A DNA stretch of 64,000 bases from Siniperca chuatsi (lineage: Eukaryota; Chordata; Actinopteri; Centrarchiformes; Sinipercidae). Positions 12,301-47,477 of the stretch are shown piece after piece. The stretch spans positions 16,988,823 to 17,052,822 of the forward strand of contig NC_058064.1 in assembly GCF_020085105.1 (NCBI RefSeq), in the 5' to 3' direction. Numbering within the stretch: the stretch's first letter is position 1; each line of letters begins with the position of its first letter. The notes beneath the pieces were generated by a model. It ran no database searches. It was not told the origin of the DNA and saw nothing but the letters and a program-made list of their open reading frames with translations. The position numbers and the translations under genes were made by a program.

Positions 12301-15300
12301 GCTAAGTGGAGGGATAAAAATGGGCTTAGTGCTCAAAATGTTTTGAAATCCTTTTTATCAATAATTGTTTTGAATCTTTCGCACAGCTGACAGATACATT
12401 TGGTATACCCAGGACCCATTTTTCTTTACTTACAAGTAAAGATCGCAAACATTTTGTGCATCGCCTTATAGGCTACCTCAGTTCCTGGAGAAACCCCCTC
12501 ATTACCCTGTAGACACATTTCTGTCTTTAAGGCTCAGTGTCAGTTCTGTATTCTCTCATCTCAAACATAAGCTGCTCCCTCATGCCAACTATTAAACTGC
12601 ACGGGAACAGGACCTAGATTTGAATTGTTGATGACATTTGCGACTTGCCCCTTAGCAAGATACACTCCTCTACTATGTATATGCGTGCGCCACGCACTTA
12701 TACAGTTCAAAGTAGTACATTGTACTCATAGTTCCAAAACAAAACCAGCTAGAATTAACTCTGAGGTGGATCCTATCTATGACCTGATCATTTCATCAGT
12801 GATGCATCTGACTTTTTAAACTCTTTCAGCTCCATCTTCTATCGTTTATGTTAGAAATGATCTGTCTACTGAGATTTCTTGAAAATGGCAGTGGACTTAC
12901 AGGACAGAAGTTGGCCGTCCCCTGATGTCAGGGCAGTTGGATATCTTAGGTTGTTCCAACAATTGTGTCGACCCAAGTCTAATCCTAACTGTGGCACGCA
13001 GGCCTGTTAAGTGAAAGTTATACAGTGAATGTTACAGCCTTGGTCATAATTTCCAGCAATGCACACGTTTTTATGCGATGTAACAATATAAAACGTGAGA
13101 CGACACAGATTTGTCAATTTGAGAATTTTGTATCTGATACGATTCTTGTCATAGTGTGAAGGTCCTTGATTGTCAGGGATTTAATTCACTGGATTATTAT
13201 ATTTAGCAAACATCACTGACCTTCAGCAGGAAGTGTGGCATTCTGAAGGATGCAGGTGCATTGTGGGAACTGTGGAGGAGGGCTTGTCCTGCTACAAAGC
13301 TCACTGGAGCTTGCAGAGAATTGACAGGCGAAGTTAGCCCGAGCCTTCAGGCCCACAGTCAGGTGTGTCTGGATGTTAAGTGTGATCTGAGAAATGTCGG
13401 GACGCGAGTGTTGAAAAGACAAATAACTGACAGTCACAACTGCTTCTAATTAAAAGCTTGTACGTAATCTGTACCTGGCCAGTGCTGTCCTTTACAACTT
13501 TGTAGGAAACCATTTTCTGTTGACGGGAATCATCAGGAATGGACAACCAGTCTGAATCTTGGCAGTCATCTTCGAATGTGCAACTAGGAAGAGAAAGTGA
13601 TGTTTTAACCAAGTTTAGAATTGTCTGAAGGTGTCAACAGCAGGTGTTGTTCCCCTGACCTTCTTTTAGAGCCGCACCAGACACAGTATGGATCCTGTGC
13701 AGACCAACAGTCCTGCACATTTGTGTATGTGCTGCACTTTGACACAGGTACGCGCTTCATCTAGAACAAAACACAAACGTTCAACAACACTTTGAAAGCA
13801 TAGCTTACATAAGACATTGTAAATTCAAAAGTTTATACATGTACAATTCACTTACCTGGTTTCGAAATGGCACGTACACATGTTTACGGTCCACTTGATC
13901 CAGATGTATTTTGGGGAACACTTGGCGGTCGTCATTGGCCCTGTACAGCACCCTGGGACAGGTGGTGCGATAGTTCATGTCCACAGCAAGCTGACAACAA
14001 GAATGCAGCTTTGTTATGTTTCTGAGAGACCGAGCTGCTCTGCTGGTAGATATCAAAGGTTAAGGTTTAATGGGTGGATAACACTAGAATTACCGCCCCG
14101 CGGTTGTATGCCTCCACCAACCAGTCAAGTTGCAGTTTACATCCACGTCTGTCCAGACTCATAATGTATGTAGTGAATACTTGGAAGGAATTGAATAAAA
14201 AGGTATAAAGTGTATTTTTTGGCTAAATGGAAGTTATCACTATATTGATGATACATATGTATAATTCCATTAAATAGACATTGTTGAACTTATTTAATGA
14301 AGGATTATCATAGATGTATTGGCTAAACAGGTGCACATGTACTTGATTACTATGTGAAGACAGATTCTTATAGAGTATAGCTACACAAAATGTGGTGCTT
14401 TTGTTTTTTCCTGGCATTTTTAGATGCGAAACCTCTCTGCGGGCTGTAGGACCTAATTTCCCCAGTCAGTCTCAGTGTATATGGAGGGCAGCTTTTTGTC
14501 AGCCGATTTTGCCGTGTTGCTGTAGAATTGAAGCTGCTTTTGCCTGCTTGAGCTTGTTGCCAGTCGTCTGTGTTTGACTTGCATCTTGCCTCAGTGCCTG
14601 CCCTCCTGCCTCAGACCCCCTGTTGATCTGTTTGCCTGTTGACTGACTAATATTTTAAGTAAAGCTTCCTTGAACTCTGCCTGCCTTCTCAGAATATCTG
14701 CATTTGACCTTTGCTTCTGGTGAACTGTGACAGGAAATTCATCTTAGATGTTAGAGGTCTATGTGTTAGTTAGTTACAGGTCAGCACCTCGTCCACAGCT
14801 GCAACATCTCGCTAGAAACACTAGACACTTTGCGAAATTAAACTTGTGAAAGTAAACTGAGCATGAAAGAGCCTGTTGTGTCCAGCAGAGGGTTACTGTG
14901 GTGTGCTCCAAGACTTGTGTTCAATTCTTTAATCATGTGATTGAGCATGTATGAGGAGTCTCTGCAGAAAGTGAATTGTTGTATCAAGGAGACGGAAAGA
15001 AGACGGAGGATGATGTGACGGAGAAGTGGCAGAGGAAATAAAGAAGCGGGTGACTGGAAGCTGGTCAGTATCAGCCAAAAGTAATGCAAGAAACTGGACG
15101 TTATTTTTCAGGCTCAACTAAGAAGAGTTCCAGACTGAAATGTCAATTTGCCAACGCCTCCTGCACTTATGCACATCAAATAAAATCACATTATGGTTCC
15201 AATTTAAAGTTGTAATGGAAGCTTTTTAGAGCCTCTTCCTTCCTACACTTGTTCAAGAAATAAATACTATGAGGTTTTTGCCATTCAATCTTACTAGGTG

Positions 15301-17252
15301 TATAGTCTGACACTGCCAATCGGCTAGTGAAAAATCTACTTTTCCAAGTCACAGTGTCTTTATGTTAATGTAGATACTAGTTAAATAATAGAACTAAACA
15401 GAGAGCCCTTGGTGCATGCTACCGCCTGTGTTGTTGAAGTACTGATTCTAAGTAAATATCATTTTTTCCTAATAATTGATGCATATCACTTTTTATACAC
15501 ACCTTAATGAGCTGCCCATCTTCCGTCCCAATGAAGAAAACCATCCAGGCCTTGTGTCTCACTGCCAGCACAGAGCTCATGTAGTTCTGCCTGAAGAGCA
15601 CCGTCTTCGGCTTCAGAGTCTTTGGCTGAGAGACAAACACACATTTATTATCACTTTCAGATCCAAATGGTGTTTATGGAATTCTGAAGTGAAGAACTTT
15701 GAGGTATTGAGAGCACTTCATATTAAAATATCACTGCTCAAAGTTTAATTAGATGTGTGTTGCTATATTACATAATTAAGTATGTCTACACACCTTAGTC
15801 ATGACTAATGATATTTAATCAGTTAATATCCTGTGATATGTAACTGTCAGTTGATCATTATTTTTGTGTCTCCACAGTTCAAAGTAAAAAGCATCAACTA
15901 ATTTGACCTCTCCTTTCTTTTAGCCATGAAACTGTTTTGTAAGAAGTAAACAAGCTTTATTAAATGAGCTTTTAGAGAACTACATTTTATAACTGTTTGT
16001 CTCCGTAGTTTGAATTAATTGACATTATGGGAATCTTTGAGTTTGTGTCCCCACAGAAAACAAATAGAGCACCAAGAACTGGCTTTAATCACACACGTTG
16101 CAGTGGGGAAAAACCTTAATGATGTCATTTAATCTAATAGGATAGTATAATATAGTCTTACGTTTACTTTAACTCCATAAGTCAAACAAGGTTCATTAGG
16201 TTTTTATTATTATAACTTGCTAGAACTTTCAAGATGAGAACAAAATCAGGACCCACCGGCGGTGTTGCCTTGTCAGAACAGACGCTGCAGAAGTCTGGAT
16301 CCGTATCGGCCTCTCCGGTGAGATCAGGGCTGATGTCAAACACTACCAGCTCGGTGTTGGTTTGTTCTCCGTCCACACTGAACACGCCGCTCCAGAGCAC
16401 CGGCGGCCCACCCGGGATCACCGAGGAGGCCAGGAGTCTGCTGCCTTTACCAGCACCCTCAGAGATACTGAGAGTCGCGCCCCGCAGAGACTTCAGAGTC
16501 TGGGCTTTGCCTGTTTGTCCCTCGAGCCATATGAGACGGACTTTGTTGCTTTTGTCTTCTGAGGGCAGGTTGGAGAAAAGATAAATGATTAAACTGATCT
16601 GAAATCCATCCACAAACTCCACATGACCTTCACGTTTGATCGCAGCGCCAGAAGACTCGCCAGCTGAGGAAAATATCGATCCTCTCTGATCGTTATTCGT
16701 ATTATAAAGGTTCACCGTATTTAAATTATAGAAGCAGCTGGACTCTGTGGACTGTACGGCAGTCAGAATGTAAGTCTCGGTCCGGGTCCGAGTCTTTACA
16801 TCCACCAGGAAGCCGACGGACGCGCTGCTGTGCACTCCGGGCCCCACCTGGATGTGCTCCCTGTACAGCACATTGGAAATGTTCTTCGGGTCCAGCAGCT
16901 CGCAGTAGCCGCACTTGATCACACCGCAGCTGATCAGAGTGCCATTCTGAACAAACGGCAGCAAGATGTTGACACTGAAAGTTGCGTTCCACTCATCCGT
17001 CTCAGAAACCCGGTAAAACTGCGCGTCGTCTGACTGAGGCCCACCTTTCCAGATTCCTCTCTGGGTCAGACTCTGGACCAGAGTCAGGTCGTGGCTCAGC
17101 TGGTACAGCTTCTCCTCTGTAGCGATGTAAACCGTGTTGTTGGCCACGGCGAAGTGGCGGATATCTCCACTGAATTGAAAGCCTCCACCCTCTTCCAGGC
17201 ACCGAGCCGGTTCTCCCCAGAGAATGAACAACAGACCAGGCAGCAGGATCAT
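6025..17252 (-). CDS. Truncated plexin-C1-like receptor, no GAP domain (16 exons, 926 aa)
   Basis: Exons (minus strand): 16257-17252, 15503-15625, 13856-13990, 13660-13760, 13475-13583, 13221-13386, 12901-13003, 12069-12144, 10990-11031, 10727-10860, 9625-9804, 7699-7807, 7376-7555, 7127-7294, 6768-6867, 6025-6083. Coding length is 2781 bases and the frame is continuous. The protein has a signal peptide, a sema domain (to about residue 418), a PSI domain, cysteine-rich/IPT repeats and one membrane segment, then a short basic tail that ends at a TGA. Plexin-C1 binds semaphorin 7A and signals through a cytoplasmic GAP; that whole part is absent here, so any product should bind ligand but not signal. 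All splice sites are consensus and no exon has an internal stop, so it need not be a pseudogene. It stands head to head with full-length plxnc1. Expression is unproven. Confidence 0.85.
9276..9370. repeat. (TA)n(GA)n microsatellite
   Basis: About 16 TA units are followed by about 60 bases of mostly GA repeat, within intron 11 of the left plexin gene. The matching intron of the right copy has a much longer TA run beside a LINE fragment instead. Confidence 0.95.
14470..14745. repeat. Interspersed LTR-like repeat in both arms
   Basis: Sequence such as 'tgttgactgactaatattttaagtaaagcttcc' followed by 'gaactctgcctgcc' and 'ctgtgacag' resembles the ends of dispersed fish repeats. Its inverted partner is at about 23050-23335. 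In the right arm the repeat runs on for a further 616 bases that are missing here. Family assignment is uncertain. Confidence 0.4.
16257..17252 (-). CDS. Left plexin exon 1: signal peptide and most of the sema domain
   Basis: Begins MILLPGLLFILWGEPARC, a clear signal peptide; one residue differs from the right copy there. The 332-residue exon is 7 residues shorter than its partner because of differences around residues 155-205, where the left copy reads VQSTESSCFYN and the right reads a longer VQQPEDKSTKTSC. The rest of the exon is almost identical. The donor is ccg|gtgggt. The start ATG matches that of the right copy and has the same upstream context. Confidence 0.9.
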
Positions 17253-17393
17253 CTTCTTGCAGCGGTGGCAGCAAAGCGCTCACACACTGACGGTCTTCAT
17301 GGCACTCCGCTCCCCGACACAGTGTCACTGGAGTCGTGCGTAAAAGCGCAGTGCGCCTCCGTTGAAATGTGCAGAGAAGAGCGTGCACATCGC

Positions 17394-17403
17394 GGAAGCG
17401 AAA
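17394..17403 (+). promoter_or_regulatory. ETS-IRF composite-like motif upstream of left plexin
   Basis: GGAAGCGAAA fits the composite pattern GGAANNGAAA bound by PU.1/ETS with IRF factors. It lies about 140 bases upstream of the left ATG, at the place equivalent to the TTTCGGTTTC motif of the right gene. The match is by motif only; a 10-base motif can occur by chance. Confidence 0.3.
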
Positions 17404-17557
17404 ACTATCTGTAATTAATTTTAATAGTAATAATGAAAGTTTGCGGTTTTGACGTCCGCGTCCGAGGCTGACATTCCGGCTCGGTAGGGTGATTTAACTT
17501 GTAGTGCGCTTTGGAACAAAATCTATAGTTTCGGGCTAATTCATCGTGAGGCTGAAT

Positions 17558-17812
17558 ATTCAATTCAGTTTTATTTATAAAGCGCCAATTCACAACAGAA
17601 GTTATCTCATTGCACTTTTCCTACAGAGCAGGTCTAGACCGTACTGTTTATAATATTATTTACAGAGACCCAACAAATCTCACCATGAGCAAGCATTTGG
17701 CGACAGTGGCAAGAAAAAACCTCCTTTAAGAGGCAGAACCTCGGACAGAACCAGACTCAAAGGTGGGCGGCCCTCCGCCGCTGCCGTGTTAGGTTTTGAG
17801 TTTTAGGTTTAT
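17558..17812 (+). repeat. SINE-like teleost repeat, copy A
   Basis: Runs from 'attcaattcagttttattta' through 'gcaagcatttggcgacagtg' to 'gccgctgccgtgttaggttt'. It is nearly identical to the copy at 19159-19412 in the same orientation, and a shorter inverted piece lies at 33907-34002. This is a widely dispersed fish repeat type; I cannot name the family with certainty. Confidence 0.8.
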
Positions 17813-19158
17813 GAGTGTTCATATGAGGCGGGGGGGTATACTGGTCACTTTGGATATATTTTGAATCATAATCGATCATTTGAAAATACAATCTGACATG
17901 TTTTCATACTCTGTGACTGAAGTTCCTATAGCTGACACTAGATGTCAGCCAGGCGTTAGAGATTGTTAGAAGGTCATTAGGCCCTTTAAATAATCCTTGA
18001 GCGCCTCCTTGTGGACAAATAGAAAAGCCTGTTTCAGTAGGTTTATTTCTGCACCACCACGTGGAGTTAAGTACCAATTAAGTTCTTGGCCAATCAGGGA
18101 AGGACACCAATAACTGCTGTATCCAGTTTTCCAGCTTCACGCTCTGCAGCAGTCAGTCGGTGTTGCTGATAGTTCACCACATTAAAGCGGTTTGCCTCGT
18201 TGGCAGGATTTATATATATTTTATTTCCTTTCCAAGACTTTAGTGGACTGAGAAATCCTGTGCTTCCATGAGACTGTAAGCCCTAACAAATAACTCTGTT
18301 GGGAGGTTTGAGAATATTACTGTTGTTATTTCCAGCCTGTTAAAATTAATAACTTTAAGTCCGTGCGCTCTGTGTGCACTCCTCATGTATTTATTGTATG
18401 TGTGGCTCAACTCAGCTACAACTCAAAAGGCCTCAGTGCAGTAACTTTGCTTTCATAACTGAGTAAGCTATCTGTTTGCTTACTGTTCACATCATTTAAA
18501 TGTACATTTCTGTTCAGTGTAGTTATATAGCCGTTTCATGCAGGTGGACTGGTGGTAAATTGCATGATTAGTATGATAATTATTACATGTTATTCCTACT
18601 TTTTATGTTGCAGAAACCACGTTAATTCACAGATCTGAACCAATATAGTCTAATACAGAGTGGCTGCATTATATGTGTGTGGCTGTTAATAAAGCACCAT
18701 TTGAGGACATCTTCTCCTCCAGTTCATACCGGACTATCTGTGGTGACTGCAAACACATTCAAGCAACTACAGTTCTTTATTAATAGGAGGTCTTAAGCTT
18801 GGGCTTACGCAACCAACACCCTCTACTGTGTCATAGAGATCATCTTTGCTTTCTGCCGTTTGAACATGCACAAAGTTGCATATTGCAGTTTTAAATGCTG
18901 GTTACCTGTTACTGCTGGTTTGGAGGGGTCAGTGGACATGCCCTCTGCTTATTCATGAGATGAAAACACTATTGAAGCGCATTAAACAGTCACATAAACC
19001 CAGAGATAACCCTTTGTCAGGATTCTGTCAGCTGGATGCAGCTCACCAACGACACCAGACGGTCCAATGTCCTATTTGTTGAGGGAAATGGGGAGGCATC
19101 ATTTACTGTATTTCCTCTGAGCTCTCTGCAGCCGACACGCAATCATACTGAAGCCTAT

Positions 19159-19412
19159 TTTCAATTCAGTTTTATTTATAAAGCGCCAATTCACAACAGA
19201 AGTTATCTCATTGCACTTTTCCTATAGAGCAGGTCTAGACCGTACTCTTTATAATATTATTTACAAAGACCCAACAAATCCCATAAGCAAGCATTTGGCG
19301 ACAGTGGCAAGGAAAAACTTCCTTTAAGAGGCAGAAACCTCGAGCAGAACCAGACTCAATGATGGGCGGCCATCCGCCGCTGCCGTGTTAGGTTTTTCCG
19401 TTTTAGGTTTAT
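19159..19412 (+). repeat. SINE-like teleost repeat, copy B
   Basis: A direct repeat of copy A (17558-17812), differing by scattered substitutions. The two copies sit close to the two plexin promoters, one at each end of the spacer, and could recombine to delete the DNA between them. Confidence 0.8.
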
Positions 19413-19684
19413 TTGTGACTCTCACCTAAAACGGGGGTGTTCAGTGACTTGTAGATGCTGGAGGAGCATCAAACGTGCCATGCAAATCACTGTCAGATCT
19501 CTTGTAACGATGGGTAGGGACCATTCTCATATCCGGATAGCTGCCAATCAGAAGTCTCTGCTGCCTTATTGAGAATCGATTCACTCGCGTAGTTGATGAA
19601 TAGGGTCGTAAATGTCCTCGCCCTCCGCACCACGGCTTTTGGTTCTTCTTGAGGTGGATTTCATCATGCTGGTAGTCTGTTAGT

Positions 19685-19694
19685 TTTCGGTTTC
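19685..19694 (-). promoter_or_regulatory. ISRE/IRF-like motif upstream of full-length plxnc1
   Basis: TTTCGGTTTC (GAAACCGAAA on the minus strand) fits the IRF core GAAANNGAAA. It lies about 150 bases before the ATG. The homologous left-gene site reads GGAAGCGAAA, so base changes turn one motif class into another. Evidence is by motif only. Confidence 0.3.
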
Positions 19695-19845
19695 GCTGGG
19701 CGCGTTTCCTCCTACTTTCAGCACTTCTCTTTTCAACAGAGGCGCACTGCGCTTTTACGCACGACTCCAGTGACACTGTGTCGGGGAGCGGAGTGCCATG
19801 AAGACCGTCAGTGTGTGAGCGCTTTGCTGCCACCGCTGCAAGAAG

Positions 19846-45185
<25,340 letters not shown>

Positions 45186-45204
45186 ACTACCATCCCTTCA
45201 TTTA

Positions 45205-46474
45205 CAGTAGGTACGGAAAGTATTCAGACCCCTTTAAATGTTTCACTTTGTTTCATTGCAGCCATTTGCTAAAATCAAAAAAGTTCATTTTATTTCTCAA
45301 TGTACACTCAGCACCCCATCTTGACAGAAAAAAAAAAAAATAAATGTAGAAATTTCATAAGTATTCAGAAATCCTAAGTATTCAGACCCTTTGCTCAGTA
45401 TTGAGTAGAAGCACCCTTTTGAGCTAGAACAGCCATGAGTCTTCTTGGGAATGATGCAACAAGTTTTTCACACCTGGATTTGGGGATCCTCTGCCATTCT
45501 TCCTTGCAGATCCTTTCCAGTTCCGTCAGGTTAGATGGTGAACAGCCATTTTCCGAAGCAACTCCTTTGTTATTTTAGCTGTGTGCTTAGGGTCATTGTC
45601 TTGTTGGAAGGTGAACCTTCGGCCCAATCTGAAGTCCTGAGCACTCTGGAAGAGGTTTTCTTCCAGGATATCTCTGTACTTGGCCGCATTCATCTTTCCT
45701 TCCATCGCAACCAGTCGTCCTGTCCCTGCAGCTGAAAAACACCCCCATACATGATGCTGCCACCACCATGTTTCACTGTTGGGATTGTATTGGGCAGGTG
45801 ATGAGCAGTGCCTGGTTTTCTCCACACACACCGCTTAAAATTAACGCCAAAAAGTTCAATCTTGGTCTCATCAGACCAGAGGATCTTATTTCTCATAGTC
45901 TGGGAGTCCTTCGTGTGTTTTTTGGCAAACTCTATGCAGGCTTCCGCGGGGCCACTCTGCCATAAAGGCACTGTGCTCTTAGGAACCTTGAGTGCTGCAG
46001 AAATTATTTTGTACCTTGGCCAGAGCCGTGCCTTGCCACAATTCTGACGCTAAGCTCCGTGGGCAGTTCCTTCGACCTCATGATTCTCGTTTGCTCTGAC
46101 ATGCACTGTGAGCTGTACGGTCTTATATAGACAGGTGTGTGCCTTTCCTAATCAAGTCCAATCAGTTTAATTAAACACAGCTGGACTCCAATGAAGGAGT
46201 AGAACCATCTCAAGGAGGATCAGAAGAAATGGACAGCATGTGAGTTAAATATGAGTGTCACAGCAAAAGGTCTGAATACTTATGACCATGTGATATTTCA
46301 GTTTTTCTTTTTTTAATAAATTTGCAAAAATTTCTATGTTTTTTTCTGTCAAGATGGGGTGCTGAGTGTACATTAATGAAAAATAAAATGAACTTTTTTG
46401 ATTTTAGCAAATGGCTGCAATGAAACAAAGAGTAAAAAATTTTAAAGGGGTCTGAATACTTTCCGTACCCACTG
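45205..46474 (-). mobile_element. Defective Tc1/mariner transposon in the plxnc1 3' UTR
   Basis: About 200-base terminal inverted repeats start cagtaggtacggaaag and end ctttccgtacccactg, flanked by the TA target duplication (45203-45204 and 46475-46476). The minus-strand transposase remnant (about 45420-45990) keeps the first two catalytic Asp motifs (WSDETKIELFG and QQDNDPKHTAK) and a degraded C-terminus. It lacks the N-terminal DNA-binding part and the segment with the third acidic residue, and is frameshifted, so it cannot move by itself. It lies 19 bases past the plxnc1 stop codon. Confidence 0.92.
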
Positions 46475-47477
46475 TATATACCTTAACTATGAAAGACATG
46501 GTGAGAGGAAAACTCTTACGAAAGCTGTCAGGAGAGGACCGAGGAGATTTTATCATGCCCCACTAAGATGGAGATGAGGTACTAAGTTAAGAAGCAGTTT
46601 CAGAGAAGCTGAAAGGAGCTGCTAACCCTGGCAGTAATTTCATGAGTCAGTGGGGAGTTTTTGTGTTATGATAAAATGCCTTCTCAGGGTTTTCTGCCCT
46701 GACGTAACAAAAAAGGTCTATTGGAAACTCTGCTGGAATCCTGGGACATTTTTGGCAGTAAAATGGCCACGTAAGCAAGATGCTTACGTGACGCACATAC
46801 CACCGTCAGTAGCTTATATTAAAAGGACCCTTTTACTGCAGTTTTGTAACTGTATGTCACACATCTGTTGACCGGTTTTGTGTCTGGACATTTAGTTCAA
46901 TACTGCATTTTCACAGTATAGTGTGGCAACAAATCTGTTCAATTAATAGAGTGGTTGTTTTTCATTAACTGTTATGACCATAACTCAAGATGCCAAACAC
47001 AAAGTCAAAACCACAGATATCAGAAAAAAGTTTCTCTGTAAATCATTATTGTTTCAATACAATTCAAGTAAAACTTGTCGGAAATGACATCAACAGTCTG
47101 TATAAACATTGTGCAATTCACAGCCTGTAGTGTCTTAAACCTCTGTATCGACTCATCTGTGTAAAGACTTTTTCCCCCAGAGTGGCTTAAGAGCAAATGT
47201 GTGTAAACAACAAACATCTCAATACAAAACGAACCCTGAGGACGTCACGGGTACTAAAAAAAAAATTCAAATAATAAAAAAAAGGTGCTGCAGTATTTCA
47301 AATTACATTGGAAAGACATGCAAATGCTGACAAAATCCTTTCGCGTGGAAATACAGCAATAAATAATGCTTCTATTTTTTTTATAAAAACACTAGTGTCC
47401 TTGATGTGACAAACACGACACCACCTCATTCTGTATTTCAAATGTCCAATGGGAAGTAGTGGGGGGGGGGTCAGAGG
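46475..47477. other. Convergent 3' ends of plxnc1 and cep83
   Basis: Tail-to-tail interval. Plus-strand AATAAA hexamers at about 47273 and 47358 could end plxnc1 transcripts, which would then carry the whole Tc1 element in a 3' UTR of about 2 kb. I see no clear minus-strand hexamer for cep83. No gene is present. Confidence 0.45.

Larger units (their letters stand above)
7073..17410. repeat. Left arm of a giant inverted repeat
   Basis: This arm is the reverse complement of about 19680-32514, exons and introns alike. For example, intronic sequence at 14223-14417 reappears inverted at 23986-24180, and exons 2, 3, 4, 8, 9, 13 and 14 differ by no more than a base or so. Identity stops abruptly at 7073 (left) and 32514 (right), in intron 14. 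Known indels: the left arm keeps about 190 bases near 11840-12035 that the right lacks, and lacks the LINE insertions and a 616-base segment found in the right. Confidence 0.92.
17410..19680. promoter_or_regulatory. Shared divergent intergenic spacer of the plexin pair
   Basis: This 2.3 kb is all that separates the two head-to-head plexin genes and must hold their promoters. The arms stop being alike within about 160 bases of each ATG, so each gene has its own upstream sequence. Candidate sites by eye are TGACGTCC (CRE-like, about 17450) and a perfect octamer ATGCAAAT (19480-19487). The spacer also holds two direct copies of a SINE-like repeat. No further gene is seen; the short open frames in it are not convincing. 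Confidence 0.6.

Noticed and set aside
6025..17252. Left plexin as a processed or decayed pseudogene
   Set aside because: It keeps introns, consensus splice sites and a continuous frame over 16 exons. The stop comes after the membrane segment and not at random in the ectodomain. Lack of expression could still make it a unitary pseudogene.
16830..17414. Plus-strand open frames overlapping the left plexin first exon, and their mirror images at 19441-20349
   Set aside because: They are antisense shadows of the GC-rich sema exon. The same proteins appear in both arms only because the DNA is duplicated.
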